Counted from the first letter of the stretch, positions 51,665 through 61,039 are shown. The stretch: DNA of 64,000 nt from Clostridiales bacterium UBA7273 (GCA_002472405.1 DKRV01000028.1:1-64000); one strand, 5' to 3'. Notes: generated by a model from the letters alone, not told the origin. Translations and numbers: made by a program.

Positions 51665-52027
51665 TCAGCTTTTTGCTTTCGGCCTGAACAGAAGCGCGAT
51701 GATGATTCCGAAGAACACGGCTGCGCCGATACCGGCTGCGGCTGCCGTGAAGCCACCGGTGAACGCGCCGAGAACGCCGACCTCCGAAACGGCCTTTTCA
51801 ACACCCTTGGCGAGCGTGCTGCCGAAGCCGGTAAGCGGAACGGTCGCGCCGGCTCCTGCCCATTTGACGAGCGGCGAGTAAAGCTCGACCGCCTCGAGTA
51901 TAAGTCCGGCGACAACGTAGACGGTCAGTATCCGCGCCGGGGTGAGCTTTGTTTTGTCGATAAGGATCTGCCCTATTGCGCACAGCGCGCCGCCGACGGC
52001 GAAAACCTTGATATATTCAATGAGCAT
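51665..52027 (-). CDS. spoVAE: Stage V sporulation protein AE (SpoVAE/AEb)
   Basis: The 120-residue membrane protein matches SpoVAEb: YIKVFAVGGALCAIGQILIDKTKLTPARILTVYVVAGLILE and AGAGATVPLTGFGSTLAKGVEKAV. It belongs to the spore SpoVA complex for dipicolinic acid transport and is related to SpoVAC. ATG 52027 follows GAGGTGA; it begins 1 nt after the spoVAD stop. The open frame extends upstream inside spoVAD but is not conserved. Confidence 0.93.
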   Translation of the reverse strand: MLIEYIKVFAVGGALCAIGQILIDKTKLTPARILTVYVVAGLILEAVELYSPLVKWAGAGATVPLTGFGSTLAKGVEKAVSEVGVLGAFTGGFTAAAAGIGAAVFFGIIIALLFRPKAKS

Positions 52028-52028
52028 A

Positions 52029-53057
52029 TCATTCACCTCGGCCCGGAAGATTTTTTTCGATGGCAAGCGCGTGGCATATGCCGGGGATGCTTGCACCCTG
52101 CTGGGTGCTCGTTGGCGACATGAGCGCACCCGTCGGCGCAAAAAGAATGCGGCTCCACTTGCCCTCGGAAAATCCGCGCATGATAAGCGAGCAGAACACC
52201 GCTGCCGAGCAGCCGCAGCCCGAGCCGCCTGCGTGAACGTCCTGCCGATCGCGGTCGAAGATCAGAACGCCGCAGTCGGTGTAAAACTTCCCGAGCTTAA
52301 CTCCGTCGCGGCGGAAAAGCTCCTCGAGCGTGTCGTGGCCTACGGCGCCGAGGTCGCCGGTCACGATCATGTCGTAATAGTCCGGATCTCTGCCGGTGTC
52401 GGCAAAATGCGCCTTTAGCGTTTCGTATGCCGCCGGAGCCATGGCGCTGCCCATGTTGTTGGCATCCGTTATGCCGGCGTCGACTATTCTGCCGGGTGTA
52501 AGATATGTGATATAAGGCCCGGTTCCGCCTCTTTGCAGTATCACGGCGCCAGATCCCGTGACAGTCCACTGCGCGGTAGGTGTCCGCTGGCCGCCGTATT
52601 CGAGAGGAAAGCGGTATTGCCGCTCGGACGAGCAGAAGTGCGAGCTTGTCGCGGCGCACACCCTGTCGGCAAAGCCGCCGTCGAGCGCCATCGCGGCGAG
52701 GGTCATGCTCTCGCCCATGGTCGAGCACGCGCCGTACAGGCCAAAGTGGGGCACGCCGGTGTTTTTAAGTGCGAACGCGGAGCCGACGCACTGATTGAGC
52801 AGATCGCCGGAGAATATCATGTCAAGCTCTGCCGGAGGGATGCCGAGCTTATCGCAGCACAGCTCAAAGCACTCCTTGAGCATAGAGCTTTCGGCCTTCT
52901 CCCATGATTTTTCGCCGAAATATGCGTCCAGACATATCTTATCAAAGCAATGGCCGATCGGGCCTTCGCCTTCCTTCTGCCCGACGACCGAGGCAAAGGA
53001 TACGATAGACGGCGTGTCTTGCAGCCGCAGAGTTTGCCGCCCTGTTTTTTTCATCAT
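52029..53057 (-). CDS. spoVAD: Stage V sporulation protein AD
   Basis: The 342-residue protein has the thiolase-like fold of SpoVAD, which binds dipicolinic acid in the spore inner membrane. Signatures: ETPSIV-like TPSIVSFASVVGQKEGEGPIG, YGACSTMGESMTLAAMALDGG, SSHFCSSERQYRFPLEYGGQRTPTAQWTVTGSGA and the C-terminal APTGALMSPTSTQQGASIPGICHA. The start is one of two adjacent ATGs (53057 or 53054); GGTGATC lies upstream. spoVAC, which normally precedes it, is 18 kb away. Confidence 0.94.
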   Translation of the reverse strand: MMKKTGRQTLRLQDTPSIVSFASVVGQKEGEGPIGHCFDKICLDAYFGEKSWEKAESSMLKECFELCCDKLGIPPAELDMIFSGDLLNQCVGSAFALKNTGVPHFGLYGACSTMGESMTLAAMALDGGFADRVCAATSSHFCSSERQYRFPLEYGGQRTPTAQWTVTGSGAVILQRGGTGPYITYLTPGRIVDAGITDANNMGSAMAPAAYETLKAHFADTGRDPDYYDMIVTGDLGAVGHDTLEELFRRDGVKLGKFYTDCGVLIFDRDRQDVHAGGSGCGCSAAVFCSLIMRGFSEGKWSRILFAPTGALMSPTSTQQGASIPGICHALAIEKNLPGRGE

Positions 53058-53098
53058 ATTGATCACCGCAGATATTTTTCCCCGAAAAAACAAAAAAA

Positions 53099-53125
53099 TA
53101 CGGCTGCACAATTCGTGCAGCCGTA
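53099..53125 (-). terminator. Terminator of the acyltransferase-like gene
   Basis: TACGGCTGCAC and GTGCAGCCGTA around AATTC, with a long T run on the minus strand. Confidence 0.9.
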
Positions 53126-53136
53126 AATGCTTTTTA

Positions 53137-54018
53137 TCAGAAGATGTCCTCGTTGACCTTTGTGGGAGGAACTTCGAGGATCGAAGGGTCCTGAATGATG
53201 CGGTTTATTATTTTGAACACGCTTGCATAGTAGTGACCGTCGACCGTGCGCTCGTCGAGAACGAACTTGCTGTCAACATACTTGCGGTCAACAACGTTGC
53301 CGTGGCGGTCAAGCTCATGCACATGGCGCTTTGCGCCGAACGAAACGAACACCGGCAGCGTGCCGAAGTTGTAGATATGATGGTAAATGGGGCCTATTCC
53401 GAGCGAGCCGAGGTCGGTTATTATCATCGAGCCGTGGAACGGGCTTACGTCCAGAAGCTTCTTCGGCAGCAGGCCGAAATAGTCTGCAACGCGCAGAAGC
53501 CAGATGGCAAAGCTGATGACGAAGCGCGGCAGGGAAGCAAACTTGTTTGCAAATTCCTCGGTGCCGTTTTCCTCGTCGGAGTTCTTGATCTCGTCGATGG
53601 CGGCGTTCATGCGGTTGTAAACGTCATAAATTGTGTCGGTAGGCTTGAATGCTACCTTGATGGTAGTTTCGCTCGAATCGATGGTCAGACTGCGCTTTAC
53701 GGTCATGACGATCTCGATATCCTCGCGCGCATAGATGCGCTTGCCTACGCAGAAGCGGTTGAGTCCCGGCAGATACGCGCAGGCGCGAACATATGCCGCA
53801 ATGAGCAGGTGCAGCATGCCCATGCCCTTGTAGCCAGCGACGCGCTGCTTTCTGAACCAGCGATCGGCATTGGTGATCTCAAACGATTCCTCATAGTAGT
53901 TGAGTGCGTCGTTTCGTGTAGGCATTATAAAAGGTATGAAGTTGTAAAAGCCGTTTAGTGAGCGCAGCCGTCTGCCGTCAACACGGTCGCCGGCGCGCCT
54001 TTTATAATTATTAGCCAT
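53137..54018 (-). CDS. E2-like (2-oxoacid dehydrogenase acyltransferase/CAT fold) protein without the usual catalytic His
   Basis: The 293-residue protein is a lone catalytic domain of the CAT/E2 fold, with no lipoyl or peripheral-binding domain. It shows GMGMLHLLIAAYVRACAYLP, PFHGSMIITDLGSLGIGPIYHH and the C-terminal DERTVDGHYYASVF. Active acyltransferases have HxxxDG here; this reads E-R-T-V-D-G with Glu for His. The ATG at 54018 follows AGGAGGCTTCCT; the open frame to 54156 is unsupported. It has its own promoter and terminator, no dehydrogenase genes nearby, and function is unknown. Confidence 0.8.
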   Translation of the reverse strand: MANNYKRRAGDRVDGRRLRSLNGFYNFIPFIMPTRNDALNYYEESFEITNADRWFRKQRVAGYKGMGMLHLLIAAYVRACAYLPGLNRFCVGKRIYAREDIEIVMTVKRSLTIDSSETTIKVAFKPTDTIYDVYNRMNAAIDEIKNSDEENGTEEFANKFASLPRFVISFAIWLLRVADYFGLLPKKLLDVSPFHGSMIITDLGSLGIGPIYHHIYNFGTLPVFVSFGAKRHVHELDRHGNVVDRKYVDSKFVLDERTVDGHYYASVFKIINRIIQDPSILEVPPTKVNEDIF

Positions 54019-54063
54019 AGGAAGCCTCCTTGGTATACGAATTTGCCGCAAACGTACCAAGTA

Positions 54064-54092
54064 ATTATACATTGCCGACACTCGTTTGGCAA
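54064..54092 (-). promoter_or_regulatory. Promoter of the acyltransferase-like gene
   Basis: On the minus strand TTGCCA (54092-54087), 17 bp, TATAAT (54069-54064), 46 bp before the ATG. Confidence 0.75.
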
Positions 54093-54492
54093 GGAAAAAA
54101 CGGAGATTTTGCCGTTTCGATGCGTCGTGAGCAACAGAATTTACATTGCTATGCATATTGGTTATTGGAAAAAAGCAAATTGTTTATGGAGAAAAAGCAA
54201 AAAATACTTGCAAAATTGCGAATAAACACTTAGTATGTTAATTAACAAACAATAATTCCGGGCATTATGCCAAACATTTGACCCTGCTGTATCAATGCCT
54301 TGCGTTATGACCCACAGCAATGGATGCTCAGAGCAATAATTTAACAATTTAAATTGCTTGAAGTTTGTCAATGAAAATGCACAAAATCCGTTGAAATTAC
54401 GGAGCTTTTTTGTTATTGTTAACATATTAAAAATATTCAATATCACGATAGCTGGATATGTGTTAAGAAAATTAACGAAGGGAGGAGAGCTG
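54093..54492 (+). other. AT-rich intergenic leader of the V-ATPase operon
   Basis: About 400 bp without a convincing gene. It contains a weak terminator-like hairpin (TCCGT, ACGGA, then TTTTTT) at 54387-54411, about 80 nt before the first ATPase gene, which could end a short upstream transcript or act as an attenuator. The TTGTTA at 54411-54416 with an AT-rich -10 region is only a poor promoter candidate; I see no confident one. Confidence 0.4.
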
Positions 54493-54807
54493 ATGGCATT
54501 TGATGAAATTGCCGGAATAAGCGCGGCGGAGGAGAGCGTGCGCCTCGGTATTGCCGAGGCACAGGCGGAAGCAAAAAGAATAGTCGCGCAGGCAGAGCTT
54601 GCCGGCAAAACGGATGTCGAACAGGCGCGTGATAAGGCAGCCAAGGAGCTTGCCGCACGCAGGGCCGAGGCACAGGCAGAGGCTGATAAGGAAGCACAGG
54701 AGATCTATCAGAAAGCGGAGAACAAAAAAGCTGTGCTTCGTGCCAAGGCCGAAAGCCGTTGTGCGGCTGCGGCTAAACTAATCGCGGAAAGGATCGTGAA
54801 CGGGTAA
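54493..54807 (+). CDS. V-type ATP synthase subunit H (peripheral stalk, AhaH/NtpF-like)
   Basis: The 104-residue protein is almost entirely a charged Ala/Glu/Lys-rich helix (VRLGIAEAQAEAKRIVAQAE to AKLIAERIVNG), as expected for the stalk subunit that pairs with subunit E. It opens the operon, ATG 54493 after GGGAGGAGAGCTG. Its stop overlaps the subunit I start. The assignment rests on coiled-coil character and position. Confidence 0.8.
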   Translation: MAFDEIAGISAAEESVRLGIAEAQAEAKRIVAQAELAGKTDVEQARDKAAKELAARRAEAQAEADKEAQEIYQKAENKKAVLRAKAESRCAAAAKLIAERIVNG

Positions 54808-56759
54808 TGGCCATTGAAAAAATGAAAAAGCTCAGGCTGCTGGCCGTCCGCGATCAGAAAAAGGCGCTTCTGCGCAAGCTCATGCTGCTTGGCTGCATCG
54901 AAGTCTCCGAGCCGGAGCTTTCCGAGCTTTCGCCCGAGCTGAGGCAGCACTTTGCAAAAGAGGACAGCGATGTCACAAAGTGCAGGACCGACTTCGCGAC
55001 GCTCGTTCAGGCGGTGGAGCTGCTTGATAAGTATGCGCCGCAAAAGAGCAAGCTGCTGTCGGCAAAGCCGGAGACCGAGGTTGGCACCATTCTTGACGAT
55101 TCAACGCTTGCCGCGACGATCGAGACTGCGCGCAGGATAGTTTCCGTTGACGAAGCGGTGCGCCGCGGTAATGCCGAGCGTGCGCGCCTTGCAGGCGCAA
55201 TGGACTCGCTCAAGCCGTGGCTTGCGCTGGACTATCCGCTCGACGGGCAGGGGACGCAGCGATGCGTCGTAACGCTCGGCTTTGTCCCGGCGTCGGTGTC
55301 GCTTGCCGAGGTGAGCCAAAGCCTTGCGGAGGTCACCGAGGAGGCGGAGATAATCTCCGTTTCGGCGGATAAGACGCAGCGGTATCTTGTGCTTGTCTGC
55401 TTTAAGGAGGATCTTGCTGCGGCGCTTGACGCACTGAGGGTACATAATTTTTCGATCGCGGCTTTCGGCAATGCCGAGGGCACGGCGGCGGAGAATACCG
55501 AAAGGCTTAAAGCCGAGCTTGAGGAGCTTGACCGGCAAAAAGGCGAGCTTATCGACGAGATATGCGCCATGGCCGAGTGCCGGCAGGAGCTGAAGCTTTG
55601 CGCCGACAGAATGGATACAAAGGTCGCCTATGCCGAGGCCGAGGGACGGCTGTACGGCATGGAAAGCGTCGTGGCGCTCCAGGGCTGGGTGCTTGCACGC
55701 AAGGTGCCCGAGCTTGAAGCCAGTCTTGAAAAATTCGATTGCGCGTGGGAGCTTTGCGACCCCGAGCCGGAGGAATATCCCGAGGTTCCGGTGCAGCTGC
55801 GCAACAATAAGATAACAAACGCGCTGAACATGGTGACGAACATGTACAGCCTGCCGTCATACGACGGAGTTGACCCAAATCCGCTGATGGCGCCGTTTTT
55901 CATTTTGTTCTACGGACTTATGATGGCGGACATGGGCTATGGACTTATCATGATCCTTGCGGCGGTCGTTGCAATGAAAAAGATGCATCCGCGCAAGGGC
56001 AGTCTGAGCTTCTGCCAGCTGCTTTTGTATTCGGGCATCTCGACATTCATCATGGGCATACTCACCGGCGGATTTTTCGGCGATGCGCTCGCGCAGATCG
56101 GAAAGATCCTCGGCAAGCCCGACGGATGGGGCGAGCTGTGGTGCCTGTTCAGCCCGATGACCGACGTTATGACGGTGCTCATCGGCGCAATGGTGCTCGG
56201 CCTTATCCATCTGAACACCGGCATGGTCATAAGCGTTGTCGAAAAGATCAAAAAGGGCGATGCGGCAAGTGCATTCTGGGAGGAAGGCTCGCTGTGGGTC
56301 ATCCTCATCGGAGCCGTCATGATGGCGCTCTCCGTCGGCTCGGTCGGCGGAGTGCCGGTCGTTTTAGTGGTCGGCTGTGTGATGCTCTTCTACGGAGGAA
56401 GCCGCGGAGCAAAGGGCTTCGGCAAGCTCACAAGCCTGTTTTCAACGCTGTATAACACCGTGACGGGCTGGTTCGGCGACATTCTTTCTTATTCGCGTAT
56501 CATGGCGCTGATGCTCGCAGGAAGCGTTATCGCAACCGTTTTCAACACCATCGGCGGCATAGCAAACAGCCTGTGGCTGTTTATCCCCGTGTTCCTGATA
56601 GGACACAGCCTGAACTTTGCCCTGAACCTTTTGGGCTGCTATGTACACGATTTGAGGCTTCAGTGCCTTGAGTACTTCGGCAAGTTCTATAAGGACGGCG
56701 GCAGAGCGTTCAAACCACTTGAAGTAAGCACAAAATATTACGATATAGCGGAAGACTAA
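54807..56759 (+). CDS. ntpI: V-type ATP synthase subunit I (a subunit)
   Basis: The 650-residue protein has a soluble N-terminal half with coiled coils (to about 330) and seven or eight membrane helices in the C-terminal half. Signatures: NPLMAPFFILFYGLMMADMGYGLIM, GDILSYSRIMALMLAGSVIATVFNTIGG (containing the essential Arg in SYSRIMAL) and GHSLNFALNLLGCYVHDLRLQCLEYFGKFYKDGGRAF. It forms the ion half-channels facing the K ring. ATG overlaps the upstream stop. Confidence 0.95.
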   Translation: MAIEKMKKLRLLAVRDQKKALLRKLMLLGCIEVSEPELSELSPELRQHFAKEDSDVTKCRTDFATLVQAVELLDKYAPQKSKLLSAKPETEVGTILDDSTLAATIETARRIVSVDEAVRRGNAERARLAGAMDSLKPWLALDYPLDGQGTQRCVVTLGFVPASVSLAEVSQSLAEVTEEAEIISVSADKTQRYLVLVCFKEDLAAALDALRVHNFSIAAFGNAEGTAAENTERLKAELEELDRQKGELIDEICAMAECRQELKLCADRMDTKVAYAEAEGRLYGMESVVALQGWVLARKVPELEASLEKFDCAWELCDPEPEEYPEVPVQLRNNKITNALNMVTNMYSLPSYDGVDPNPLMAPFFILFYGLMMADMGYGLIMILAAVVAMKKMHPRKGSLSFCQLLLYSGISTFIMGILTGGFFGDALAQIGKILGKPDGWGELWCLFSPMTDVMTVLIGAMVLGLIHLNTGMVISVVEKIKKGDAASAFWEEGSLWVILIGAVMMALSVGSVGGVPVVLVVGCVMLFYGGSRGAKGFGKLTSLFSTLYNTVTGWFGDILSYSRIMALMLAGSVIATVFNTIGGIANSLWLFIPVFLIGHSLNFALNLLGCYVHDLRLQCLEYFGKFYKDGGRAFKPLEVSTKYYDIAED

Positions 56760-56776
56760 ATAGGAGGATATTAATA

Positions 56777-57259
56777 ATGGAATTTCTGTTTGCACACTCC
56801 GGCCTTGCAATAGGCCTTCTCGGCGCAGGCCTTGCCGCATGCATGGCAGGCGCAGGCTCGGCAGTCGGCACCGGTATCGCCGGTGAAGCCGGCGCAGGAC
56901 TCATCACCGAAGATCCCTCCAAGTTCGGTAAGGCGATGATCCTTCAGGTCATCCCCGGCACTCAGGGACTGTACGGCCTGGTCGTTTTCTTCGTTGCGAT
57001 CATGAATATGGGTCTGCTCGACGGCACGGCGCTCAACCTTTCGTTCGTTGACGGTTGCCGCTACTTCGCAGCATGCATGCCCATCGCCATCGGCGGCCTC
57101 GTTTCCGCGATCGGTCAGGGCAAGGTCGCAGCAGCGTCGGTCAATCTGCTTGCAAAGAACCCCGACCACTGGGCAAAGGGCATGATCCTGTGCATCACCG
57201 TTGAGTTCTACGCGATACTGTCCCTGCTCGCATCGATGATGATGCTGCTGTACATCTGA
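56777..57259 (+). CDS. ntpK: V-type ATP synthase subunit K (rotor proteolipid)
   Basis: The 160-residue protein has four membrane helices from a duplicated hairpin and forms the rotor ring. The ion site is GTQGLYG (Thr62, Gln63), Gln114 in AIGQGKVAAAS and Glu143 in TVEFYAILSL. These correspond to Thr64, Gln65, Gln110 and Glu139 of Enterococcus hirae NtpK, which coordinate Na+. A Na+-coupled enzyme is therefore likely. ATAGGAGGATATTAATA precedes the ATG. Confidence 0.95.
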   Translation: MEFLFAHSGLAIGLLGAGLAACMAGAGSAVGTGIAGEAGAGLITEDPSKFGKAMILQVIPGTQGLYGLVVFFVAIMNMGLLDGTALNLSFVDGCRYFAACMPIAIGGLVSAIGQGKVAAASVNLLAKNPDHWAKGMILCITVEFYAILSLLASMMMLLYI

Positions 57260-57292
57260 TCAAGAAATAAAACATAAAGGCAGGGCTTTACC

Positions 57293-57892
57293 ATGAAAGG
57301 CACTGAAAAAATAATCGCACATATCCGGGCCGACGGCGACGCGGAGGCAAAGAAAATAATCGACGCCGCGTCAAAGCAGGCCGAAGAAAAGCGTGCCGAG
57401 AGCTTCAAGGCGGCGCTTTCGGAGTATGAAAAGCTCATGCAGGCCGGCAACGCCGAGTGCGAGGATATCCTCAGCGGCAGCCGCCGCATTGCGGAGATGG
57501 AGGCAAAAAAGAGCGTCCTTTCCGTAAAGCAGGAGATGATATCTGCCGCGTTTGACGCAGCACGCAAAGAGATAGTCAATATGCCGCGTGATAAATACAC
57601 GCAGTTTCTTGCGCGTATGGCGGCCGAGGCAGCTGCCAGCGGCATGGAGGAGATAGTCTTAAATGCGCGCGACAAGGCCGAGGTCGGCAAATCCGTCTGC
57701 AAAGCGGCAAACGAGCTTCTTTCGGCAAAGGGAACGCCCGGCAAACTCACCGTGAGCGAGGACACTGCCGATATTTCCGGCGGAGTTATAGTCCGCTTCG
57801 GCGGCATAGAGACAAATTGCAGCATCGACGCGCTCATTCGCCAGCGCCGCAGCGGACTTTCCACCGAAGTTGCGGCAGCTCTGTTTGAATGA
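57293..57892 (+). CDS. ntpE: V-type ATP synthase subunit E (peripheral stalk)
   Basis: The 199-residue protein has a long N-terminal helix (IIAHIRADGDAEAKKIIDAASKQAEEKRAE) and a globular C-terminal domain with SEDTADISGGVIVRFGGIETNCSIDALI, the typical subunit E ending. It pairs with subunit H to link the catalytic head to subunit I. Position between K and C follows the standard order. Confidence 0.93.
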   Translation: MKGTEKIIAHIRADGDAEAKKIIDAASKQAEEKRAESFKAALSEYEKLMQAGNAECEDILSGSRRIAEMEAKKSVLSVKQEMISAAFDAARKEIVNMPRDKYTQFLARMAAEAAASGMEEIVLNARDKAEVGKSVCKAANELLSAKGTPGKLTVSEDTADISGGVIVRFGGIETNCSIDALIRQRRSGLSTEVAAALFE

Positions 57893-57931
57893 TGCTCCGG
57901 CGCTGCATATCCCTAAAAGGGAGGGAACGAA

Positions 57932-58936
57932 TTGTCAAATAAAAAGTGCGTCAGAGAAAAATATCTGTATCTTTCCGCGATGCTCAGGGCAAGGGAAGCG
58001 AAGATGCTCACGCGCGACAAGGCCGAGCGCATGATAGACGCGCCGAGCTTTGACGAGGCGGCAAAGATGCTCACAGACTGCGGATATAAGGACATGTCGG
58101 GCTTTACGGCAAAGCAGGTCGAGGAGACCCTTGCCGAGCACAGAGCCGAGATATTCGCAGAGCTTGCGCGACTTTCGCCGAACGCGGAGCCGGTAGAGGT
58201 CTTCCGCATGAGGTATGATTACCATAATGCGAAGATCGTAATAAAAACCGAGGCCGACGGCCGCGACAGAACGGATCTTATGAGCGCTTCCGGCAGAGTC
58301 AGCCCCGAGGTTTTAAAGCGCAGCTTTGCCGAGGAAAAGTATCTCGGCCTGCCGCCGGTGCTTGCCGACGCAATGGTCGAGGCAAAAAGCGCGCTTGCAA
58401 GATCGCAGAATCCGCAGCTTGCCGATTTCATACTCGACAGGGCGTATTTTGCCGAGATCTGCGCGGCGGCGAAAAATCTCGGAAGCGCGTTCCTGCGCGG
58501 CTATGCGCAGATTCTTATAGACGCGGCAAACCTCAGAAGCGCTGTGCGCACGATGCGCATGAATAAGGATGCCGAGTTTCTCAAAACGGCGCTCATACCG
58601 GGCGGCGGAATTGACACCGGGCGCATCCTTGCGGCCTTCGGCTCGGGCGATACGCTTGCGTCGATATACGCCAACACGCTTTTGGCAAATGCCGCGGCTC
58701 TCGGCGCTGCCGCAGTAAAGGGCGGAACGATGACCGAGTTCGAGCTTGCCTGCGACAATGCCGTAACGGCGTATCTCACGGGCGCAAGGCTCGTATCCTA
58801 CGGCGAGGCGCCGGTCATTGCGTATCTTGCCGCCGCCGAGGGTGAAACCACCGCGCTGCGCATGATACTCACCGGGATGCTCGCCGGACTTCCGGCGGAG
58901 ACCATACGGGAAAGGCTGCGTGATCTTTATGCTTAA
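57932..58936 (+). CDS. ntpC: V-type ATP synthase subunit C (d)
   Basis: The 334-residue all-helical protein connects the rotor ring to the central stalk. It has REKYLYLSAMLRAREAKMLTRDKAERMIDA at the start, RMRYDYHNAKIVIKTEADG and PVIAYLAAAEGETTALRMILTGMLAGLPAETIRERLRDLYA at the end, all usual for the family. The start is TTG 57932 after AAAAGGGAGGGAACGAA. The C-terminal codons overlap the subunit F start. Confidence 0.93.
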   Translation: MSNKKCVREKYLYLSAMLRAREAKMLTRDKAERMIDAPSFDEAAKMLTDCGYKDMSGFTAKQVEETLAEHRAEIFAELARLSPNAEPVEVFRMRYDYHNAKIVIKTEADGRDRTDLMSASGRVSPEVLKRSFAEEKYLGLPPVLADAMVEAKSALARSQNPQLADFILDRAYFAEICAAAKNLGSAFLRGYAQILIDAANLRSAVRTMRMNKDAEFLKTALIPGGGIDTGRILAAFGSGDTLASIYANTLLANAAALGAAAVKGGTMTEFELACDNAVTAYLTGARLVSYGEAPVIAYLAAAEGETTALRMILTGMLAGLPAETIRERLRDLYA

Positions 58937-59252
58937 AATTGCTGTAATCGGACGGCGTGACACCGTTATGGGCTTCACAGCGCTGGGACTGGAGGCATAT
59001 CCGGTCGCCGACGGCGCTGAGGCAAAGGCGATACTTCGCACGCTCACCCATGACAGGGAGGATGTTGCGATAATCTACATCGAGGAGGATATCGCTGTCC
59101 AGCTTCAAAGCCAGATAGACAAATTCAAGGACAGCCCGAAACCGGCGATAATACTCATCCCCGGCAGAGAAGGCAGTCTCGGCATGGGCCTTTCGGCTCT
59201 CAATGCCGCAGTCGAGCGTGCCATCGGCACGAACATCCTCGAGAATAATTAA
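58929..59252 (+). CDS. V-type ATP synthase subunit F
   Basis: The 107-residue central-stalk protein has a CheY-like fold: LKIAVIGRRDTVMGFTALGLEAYPV, IIYIEEDIAVQLQSQIDKF and PAIILIPGREGSLGMGL. It corresponds to NtpG of Enterococcus. ATG 58929 overlaps the end of the C subunit gene by 8 nt; an in-frame GTG at 58920 is less likely. Confidence 0.92.
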   Translation: MLKIAVIGRRDTVMGFTALGLEAYPVADGAEAKAILRTLTHDREDVAIIYIEEDIAVQLQSQIDKFKDSPKPAIILIPGREGSLGMGLSALNAAVERAIGTNILENN

Positions 59253-59269
59253 GAAAGAAAGGTATCTGT

Positions 59270-61039
59270 ATGAGCGGAACTATAATAAAGGTCTCAGGAC
59301 CGCTTGTAGTCGCGGAGGGATTGGGCGACGCAAACGTATCCGACGTTGTGCGTGTCGGTCCCGACAGACTTATAGGCGAGATACTTAATATGACGGGCGA
59401 CAGCGCATCGATCCAGGTCTATGAGGAGACCTCCGGCCTCGGACCGGGCGCGGAGGTTGAAAGCTCGGGCATGCCGATGTCCGTCGAACTCGGACCGGGC
59501 ATGCTGGAGAATATCTATGACGGCATCCAGCGCCCACTGCCGGAGATCCGCGAGCTGACCGGCGCGACCATAAGCCGCGGCACCGACGTTCCGGCGCTCA
59601 ACCGCAAGAAGAAGTGGACGTTTACGCCGACCGCGCACGAGGGCGATGAGCTTACAGGCGGCGACGTTATCGGCACCGTTCAGGAAACAAGCGCCATTCT
59701 GCATAAAATAATGGTGCCGCCCAACATGAGCGGCAAGCTTCTGAGCATCAAGGGCGGCGACTTTACCGTAACCGAGACCGTTGCCGTGCTTGAAGATAAA
59801 AAGGGCGAAAAGCATGAGCTTACGCTGATGCAGAAGTGGCCTGTCCGTATAAGCAGACCCTATGCATCCAAGAGCATGCCCACGCGCCCGATGAACTCCG
59901 GACAGAGAATAATCGACACACTCTTCCCGATAGCAAAGGGCGGCACGGCGGCAGTCCCAGGCCCCTTCGGCTCGGGCAAGACCGTCGTTCAGCACCAGCT
60001 TGCAAAGTGGTCGGATGTTGATATAGTTATCTACATCGGCTGCGGCGAGCGCGGCAATGAGATGACCGACGTTCTCATGGAGTTCCCGGAGCTTACAGAC
60101 CCCAGAAACGGCGAGCCTCTGATGAAGCGAACCGTTCTTATAGCAAACACCTCCGATATGCCCGTTGCGGCGCGCGAGGCGTCTATCTACACGGGCATAA
60201 CGATAGCGGAGTATTTCCGCGATATGGGCTATGACGTGGCGGTTCTTGCAGACTCCACCTCGCGTTGGGCGGAGGCTCTGCGCGAGATGTCCGGCCGACT
60301 TGAGGAAATGCCAGGCGAAGAAGGCTACCCGGCCTACCTTGCATCGCGTATCGCACAGTTTTACGAGCGCGCAGGCGTTGTCAAATGCCTCGGTTCCGAC
60401 GAAAGACGCGGCTCTGTAACCGCCATCGGCGCAGTTTCACCTCCGGGCGGCGATATCTCCGAGCCTGTTTCGCAGGCAACGATGCGTATCGTCAAGGTCT
60501 TCTGGGCGCTCGATTCGTCCCTTGCATACGCGCGCCACTTCCCGGCGATAAACTGGCTGACCTCGTATTCGCTGTATGTCGATACTCTGGCCAAGTGGTA
60601 TAACGAGCAGTTCGGCCCCGAGTATATGATAAACCGCGATAAGGCGATGCATATACTTCAGGAGGAAAACGAGCTTCAGGAGATCGTCCGCCTCGTCGGT
60701 CAGGATGCGCTCAGCCCTGCCGACAGACTCACTATGGAAACGGCAAAGATGCTGCGCGAGGACTTCCTGCAGCAGAACGCTTTCGTCGATGAGGATGCAT
60801 ATTCGTCCTATGACAAGCAGTTTGAGCTTATGCGCATGATACTCACCTTCGATACTCTCGGCCGCGATGCACTCGGCAAGGGCGCAGATATGAAGGCGCT
60901 GTTTGCAATCGGAGCAAAAGAGCGCATAGGACGTGCAAAAATGGCGGCTCCCGATACATACAAGGCCGAGTACGCTTCGATACTTGAGCAGATGAAGAAC
61001 GAGATCGATGCGGTCATCGCAGGAGGTGAGGACGCATGA
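59270..61039 (+). CDS. ntpA: V-type ATP synthase subunit A (catalytic)
   Basis: The 589-residue catalytic subunit has the P-loop GPFGSGKTVVQHQLAKW, YIGCGERGNEMTDVLMEFPEL, ADSTSRWAEALREMSGRLEEMPGEEGYPAYL and the A-subunit bulge region (about 110-185). It hydrolyses or makes ATP in the cytoplasmic head with subunit B. AAGAAAGGTATCTGT precedes the ATG; the stop overlaps the subunit B ATG. Confidence 0.98.
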   Translation: MSGTIIKVSGPLVVAEGLGDANVSDVVRVGPDRLIGEILNMTGDSASIQVYEETSGLGPGAEVESSGMPMSVELGPGMLENIYDGIQRPLPEIRELTGATISRGTDVPALNRKKKWTFTPTAHEGDELTGGDVIGTVQETSAILHKIMVPPNMSGKLLSIKGGDFTVTETVAVLEDKKGEKHELTLMQKWPVRISRPYASKSMPTRPMNSGQRIIDTLFPIAKGGTAAVPGPFGSGKTVVQHQLAKWSDVDIVIYIGCGERGNEMTDVLMEFPELTDPRNGEPLMKRTVLIANTSDMPVAAREASIYTGITIAEYFRDMGYDVAVLADSTSRWAEALREMSGRLEEMPGEEGYPAYLASRIAQFYERAGVVKCLGSDERRGSVTAIGAVSPPGGDISEPVSQATMRIVKVFWALDSSLAYARHFPAINWLTSYSLYVDTLAKWYNEQFGPEYMINRDKAMHILQEENELQEIVRLVGQDALSPADRLTMETAKMLREDFLQQNAFVDEDAYSSYDKQFELMRMILTFDTLGRDALGKGADMKALFAIGAKERIGRAKMAAPDTYKAEYASILEQMKNEIDAVIAGGEDA

